From an uncultured Prevotellaceae bacterium (GTDB lineage: Bacteria; Bacteroidota; Bacteroidia; Bacteroidales; Bacteroidaceae), in assembly GCA_947306845.1 (NCBI GenBank), contig CAMZHP010000029.1, positions 1 through 17,847 of the forward strand: a stretch of 17,847 nt of DNA, in the 5' to 3' direction. Positions 13,939 to 17,847 of this stretch are shown in pieces. Under the pieces are notes generated by a model. The model worked only from the letters and a program-made list of their open reading frames with translations, ran no database searches and had not been told where the DNA came from. Made by a program: the position numbers and the translations under genes. Positions within the stretch are counted from its first letter, which is position 1. The number at the start of each line of letters is the position of its first letter.

Positions 13939-16900
13939 ATGAGAGGAAAAATAGACTGCTTCCTGCCCTGTGATGACTTGGCTGTCGCCGAGAAGACGGT
14001 GAGCCAGTTGCGCACAGACAGAACCATCCGACATATCTTCCTTTTGGTCAGAGAAACCGCCGCCGATGAATGCCCTGATGAATGCACGTTGTTGACAACT
14101 GACCGCCTGATGTCGTCAGACACCATCAAGACCATCGCAGAGGCGACCACCGCCGACTATGTGCTGCTTTTCACTCAACCCACTCCCGTACTCATGGGAC
14201 AGTATGCCACTGAGCGACTGCTGCATGTGGCTGATGATTCAGGTGCCGCCATGGTCTATGCCGACCACTACTCGGTGGAAAACGGAAAAACGGTGCGCCA
14301 TCCCGTCATCGACTATCAGAAGGGAAGCATCCGCGATGACTTCGACTTCGGTTCACTGCTGCTCATCCGTGCCGACCTGATACGCGAATATATGAGTCAG
14401 GAGCGGCTGCGGCAGTATGCGTATGCCGGACTTTATGACCTGCGTCTTTTCATTAGCCGGCATGGAAGCATCCTTCATCTGAATGAGTATCTCTATACCG
14501 AACAGGAACTTGACCTCAGGGCCAGCGGAGAAAAGCAGTTTGACTATGTCAACCCCCGCAACCGTGAGGTGCAGGTAGAGATGGAACAGGCCGCCACGCA
14601 ACACTTAAAAGAAGTAGGAGCCTTGGTGGATACCTCCACCTACATTATCCCCGACTTTGCCGAACAGTCATTCGAATATGAGGCATCGGTGGTCATCCCC
14701 GTTTTCAACCGCGAGCGCACCATCTGCGATGCCGTCGATTCGGCACTGTCACAGAAGACCAATTTCAAATACAACGTCATTGTGGTGGACAACCACTCCA
14801 CGGACGACACCACACGGTTGCTTGAACAGTATGACGACCCACGATTGGTGCACATCATACCCGACCGCATGGACTTAGGCATCGGAGGGTGTTGGAATAC
14901 CGCCGTCGTCGATGACCGCTGCGGGCGCTTTGCCGTGCAGCTCGACAGCGATGACCTCTACTCGTCGCCCAATACCTTGCAGCAAATCGTCGATGCCTTC
15001 TATCAGCAGAAAGCTGCCATGGTGATCGGGTCATACCGGATGTGCGACTTCGAACTCCATACATTGCCGCCCGGACTCATCGACCACCGCGAGTGGACAG
15101 AGGAGAACGGATGCAACAATGCACTGCGCATCAACGGACTGGGGGCACCGCGCGCTTTCTTCACCCCACTGCTGCGACAGATACTCTTCCCCAACACCAG
15201 CTATGGTGAGGACTATGCCTTGGGACTGGCTTTCAGCCGCCGCTACAGGATAGGACGTATCTACAGCGAACTCTATCTGTGCCGCCGATGGGGCGGTAAC
15301 AGCGATGCAGCCTTAAGCATCGAAAAGGTGAATGCCAACAATCGCTATAAAGACCAGTTGCGCACACTGGAAATCGCCGCACGCCAACAGATGGCTGCCG
15401 GGGAAAGAGGACAGAAAGACAGAGACTCCCTCGACCGCTTCTTCAATCGTCAACTGGAGCGGTGGGCAGATGCCCGGCAGCGCTACCGTGACCTGCATGA
15501 CGTGCAGACACGGGAGTTGGCTGCTGAAACCAACAGCATGGCCATCACCCTGCAGTGGAATCCGGCACGCATGGTCTCGACTGGTGCTAAGATGGACAAG
15601 CAGACACTCGCAGAGCGACCCTGTTTCTTGTGTGAGAAAAACAGGCCTGCTGAGCAAATCGTCAAGGCATTCGACAATCGCCTCGACATCCTGGTCAATC
15701 CATTCCCCATACTCCCAGCCCATTTTACCATCGTGGGACGCAGGCATCAGCCACAGCAAATCAAGGATATCTATTATGAATTATATAGGTTGCTGGAGCG
15801 CTATCCGCAACTCACTGTGTTCTACAACGGCCCTCGCTGTGGGGCATCGGCCCCCGACCATCAGCACCTGCAGGCAGGTACCACAGGGGTGCTGCCCTTG
15901 CAGACATGTTGGCAGCGGCTGAGTCGCAACCTGCGGCCGCTCGTCATGCATAATGAGAATGAGGGCATCTTTGTGGTGAGCGACTATCCTTGCCATGCCT
16001 TGCTCATCAGAAGCCGCAGCAAGGAGAGTGGCGAAATACTCTTCCGCCGCCTCTACGCCGCCATCGACAGCCATGTGACGGAGTCGGAGCGGGCAGTGGG
16101 AGAGGAACCGATGCTCAATATCGTTGCTTGGCGGCAGGGTGACGACTACCTCAGCGTGGTGTTCCCACGGCGAAAGCACCGGCCTGCATGCTACCATGCG
16201 GAAGGGGCTGCTCAGCGGGTGGTCAGTCCAGGCGCACTCGATATGGCTGGATTCATCATCACACCCCGTCAGGAGGATTTCGAACAGCTCGATGCAGAAA
16301 CGACCATAGCCATCCTCCGTGAGGTGGCAGTGAGCGATGACGACATGGAAAAGCTGACCAATACCTTGGAAGAGCAGCGCAAGCAGCCCTCGTTGCCCAT
16401 GATGGACAATGAACCCATGGTGGCAGTGGGCATCGTGAGCGGGAGCAAGATCTGTTTCACGCTTAACAAGGCATACATTGCCAAGGGAGATACCGTGGAA
16501 GGGGAGCAGATGGTGGAGTTCTGTGAGGGGGGCATCCTATGGAGGGGCAACCAGTATAGGGAACTCTCTTTCTCGCCAAAATCACCTGAGGCATCCTTTT
16601 CCCTTCATGAGGTCACCATCGGTGTCAATTTCCATTGGGAGCGCAAGGAGACACAGACTTTCCTGGGGTCGCTGAGATTGGTGGTGGAGGCAGACAAAAT
16701 CTGCGCCATCAATTTCCTGCCTGTGGAGGATTACCTCACCAGTGTCATCTCCAGCGAGATGAAGGCGACGGCATCCCTGGAACTCCTCAAGGCTCACGCG
16801 GTCATCTCACGCAGTTGGCTGCTCGCCCAAATCGAAAGAAGGAAGCAAATCAGCCAGACGGGTGACAGTTTCTTCTCCTTTATCAAGAAGGACGATGAGA

Positions 16901-17715
16901 TCATACGGTGGTATGATCGTGAGGACCATACCATCTTTGATGTCTGTGCCGATGATCACTGCCAGCGCTATCAGGGCATCACCAAAGCCTCCGACCCCAA
17001 GGTGGCGGAGGCTATTGCCGAGACCCGCGGACAGGTGCTTACCTCGGAAGGAGAAATCTGCGACGCCCGGTTCAGCAAGTGCTGCGGTGGCGTGACAGAG
17101 GAATTCCAATATTGCTGGGAAAACATCGCCAAGCCTTATCTGAGGGCAGTGGGTGACAGCAGAGGGGGACGGTTGCCCGACCTCCGCGTGGAACAGAATG
17201 CCCGTCGGTGGATCCTGTCTGACGAAGAGGCCTATTGCAATACCAGGGATAAGAAAGTGCTTGCCCAGGTGCTCAACGACTTCGACATGGAAACAGCTGA
17301 TTTCTACCGATGGAGGGTGGAATATACCCAGGAGCAATTGGCACAGCTCATCAACGAGAAACTCAAAATCGACTTTGGCGGTATTAGGTCGCTGCAACCC
17401 GTAGAACGGGGACGCAGCGGGCGCATCTCAAGACTCAGGATCGAGGGAACCCAACGGACGGTGGTCATCGGCAAGGAACTGGAGATACGCCGTGCCCTCA
17501 GTGAGAGCCATTTGCTCAGTTCGGCTTTCGTCGTCGATACAGAGGGTGAAAACGACGGACTGCCTGCCCGTTTCATCCTCCGGGGTGCAGGATGGGGCCA
17601 TGGCGTAGGACTTTGCCAGATTGGCGCTGCCGTGATGGGTGAGCAGGGCAAAACCTATGATGAGATTCTGCTCCACTATTATCGTGATGCGGAAATCACC
17701 AAGTTGTACAAATAA
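13939..17715 (+). CDS. Fusion: two GT-A-like domains + DUF4922 (HIT/GalT-like) + SpoIID/LytB
   Basis: A 1258-residue protein with at least four parts. Residues 1-240 resemble a degenerate GT-A fold ([19 protein letters not shown], then GAAMVYADH). Residues 246-480 form a complete GT2 glycosyltransferase: [31 protein letters not shown] and the metal motif LDSDD (335-339), then YGEDYALG. Residues 495-800 match DUF4922: [25 protein letters not shown] (CXXC, C562/C565), [15 protein letters not shown], and HQHLQ (641-645), the HxHxQ form of GalT/Ap4A phosphorylase enzymes. Residues about 825-1258 are a SpoIID/LytB domain: [20 protein letters not shown] with probable catalytic Glu940, [10 protein letters not shown], and [15 protein letters not shown] near the end. 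SpoIID-type enzymes cleave bare peptidoglycan glycans. No signal peptide or membrane segment is visible. An AmpG-like permease follows 35 bases on. Role in peptidoglycan recycling is inferred. Confidence 0.88.
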   Translation: MRGKIDCFLPCDDLAVAEKTVSQLRTDRTIRHIFLLVRETAADECPDECTLLTTDRLMSSDTIKTIAEATTADYVLLFTQPTPVLMGQYATERLLHVADDSGAAMVYADHYSVENGKTVRHPVIDYQKGSIRDDFDFGSLLLIRADLIREYMSQERLRQYAYAGLYDLRLFISRHGSILHLNEYLYTEQELDLRASGEKQFDYVNPRNREVQVEMEQAATQHLKEVGALVDTSTYIIPDFAEQSFEYEASVVIPVFNRERTICDAVDSALSQKTNFKYNVIVVDNHSTDDTTRLLEQYDDPRLVHIIPDRMDLGIGGCWNTAVVDDRCGRFAVQLDSDDLYSSPNTLQQIVDAFYQQKAAMVIGSYRMCDFELHTLPPGLIDHREWTEENGCNNALRINGLGAPRAFFTPLLRQILFPNTSYGEDYALGLAFSRRYRIGRIYSELYLCRRWGGNSDAALSIEKVNANNRYKDQLRTLEIAARQQMAAGERGQKDRDSLDRFFNRQLERWADARQRYRDLHDVQTRELAAETNSMAITLQWNPARMVSTGAKMDKQTLAERPCFLCEKNRPAEQIVKAFDNRLDILVNPFPILPAHFTIVGRRHQPQQIKDIYYELYRLLERYPQLTVFYNGPRCGASAPDHQHLQAGTTGVLPLQTCWQRLSRNLRPLVMHNENEGIFVVSDYPCHALLIRSRSKESGEILFRRLYAAIDSHVTESERAVGEEPMLNIVAWRQGDDYLSVVFPRRKHRPACYHAEGAAQRVVSPGALDMAGFIITPRQEDFEQLDAETTIAILREVAVSDDDMEKLTNTLEEQRKQPSLPMMDNEPMVAVGIVSGSKICFTLNKAYIAKGDTVEGEQMVEFCEGGILWRGNQYRELSFSPKSPEASFSLHEVTIGVNFHWERKETQTFLGSLRLVVEADKICAINFLPVEDYLTSVISSEMKATASLELLKAHAVISRSWLLAQIERRKQISQTGDSFFSFIKKDDEIIRWYDREDHTIFDVCADDHCQRYQGITKASDPKVAEAIAETRGQVLTSEGEICDARFSKCCGGVTEEFQYCWENIAKPYLRAVGDSRGGRLPDLRVEQNARRWILSDEEAYCNTRDKKVLAQVLNDFDMETADFYRWRVEYTQEQLAQLINEKLKIDFGGIRSLQPVERGRSGRISRLRIEGTQRTVVIGKELEIRRALSESHLLSSAFVVDTEGENDGLPARFILRGAGWGHGVGLCQIGAAVMGEQGKTYDEILLHYYRDAEITKLYK

Positions 17716-17723
17716 GTACCCAC

Positions 17724-17758
17724 ATAACTCAGAACTCTGATCTTTGAACTATGAACTC
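17724..17758. repeat. Degenerate 7-base array across the permease start codon
   Basis: Five in-register units ATAACTC, AGAACTC, TGATCTT, TGAACTA, TGAACTC. The start codon of the next gene (17751-17753) spans the junction of units four and five, so its second and third codons are encoded by the array. Confidence 0.6.
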
Positions 17759-17847
17759 AAAAAAGTCTCCTTGGGCATGGGTGCCCACATTGTATTTTGC
17801 TGAAGGACTGCCCAATGTGGTAGTGATGACCGTGGCAGTGGTGATGT
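17751..17847 (+). CDS. ampG: AmpG-like MFS muropeptide permease, N-terminal fragment
   Basis: The frame is open from the ATG to the window end, 32 codons: MNSKKSPWAWVPTLYFAEGL, then PNVVVMTVAVVM. A proline and tryptophan-rich start, then YFAEGLP and a hydrophobic first membrane segment, is typical of Bacteroidetes AmpG-family transporters, which import anhydro-muropeptides from the periplasm in other bacteria. It starts 35 bases after the fusion gene and has no separate promoter that I can see, so co-transcription is likely. Only the first helix is visible, so substrate and family rest on this short stretch and on context. Confidence 0.75.
   Translation, partial: MNSKKSPWAWVPTLYFAEGLPNVVVMTVAVVM

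Overview
The window looks like a Bacteroidales chromosome, most likely Prevotellaceae. The evidence is the gene content (a short SecG with an Ala/Pro tail, a Bacteroidetes-type LptE, BlaI/BlaR1-like pair ending in a TonB domain), the near absence of Shine-Dalgarno sites, A/T-rich leaders, and promoters of the Bacteroidetes form (a TAnnTTTG -7 box, sometimes with TTTG about 19-20 bases upstream). The genus is inferred; nothing here fixes it.

Layout. Positions 1-51 hold the 5' part of a minus-strand tRNA-His. From 6464 down to 183 all genes are on the minus strand: rlmN, then a close-packed run of a PdxA-like protein, a multi-membrane-spanning flippase-like protein, a sigma-54-type AAA+ activator, LptE, a TPR-like protein and SecG. 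Gaps in this run are 4-57 bases and one pair overlaps by 14 bases. At 6465-6722 a divergent promoter region separates rlmN from a plus-strand blaI/blaR1-like pair (6723-8659). This pair converges on a minus-strand M16 peptidase (8771-11587) across a strong hairpin and a second palindrome. A minus-strand pair, an energy-transducer-like TonB protein and a single-cluster radical SAM protein, fills 11718-13113. A 63-residue small protein with its own promoter lies at 13493-13684. Finally a 1258-residue fusion protein (13939-17715) is followed by the first 32 codons of an AmpG-like permease.

The most interesting points are these. (1) The giant protein joins two GT-A glycosyltransferase-like domains, a HIT/GalT-type DUF4922 domain and a SpoIID/LytB domain without a visible signal peptide. 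It sits directly upstream of an AmpG-like muropeptide permease, which suggests a peptidoglycan recycling module. (2) The PdxA-like protein keeps the fold signatures of PdxA but has lost all the metal-binding histidines I can align, so it looks like a pseudoenzyme kept in an envelope operon. (3) The AAA+ activator has GAFTDA in place of GAFTGA. (4) Five different degenerate tandem arrays, of period 7, 8 or 9, lie at gene boundaries, and two of them run into a stop or a start codon. (5) The 63-residue protein and its structured surroundings are unexplained.
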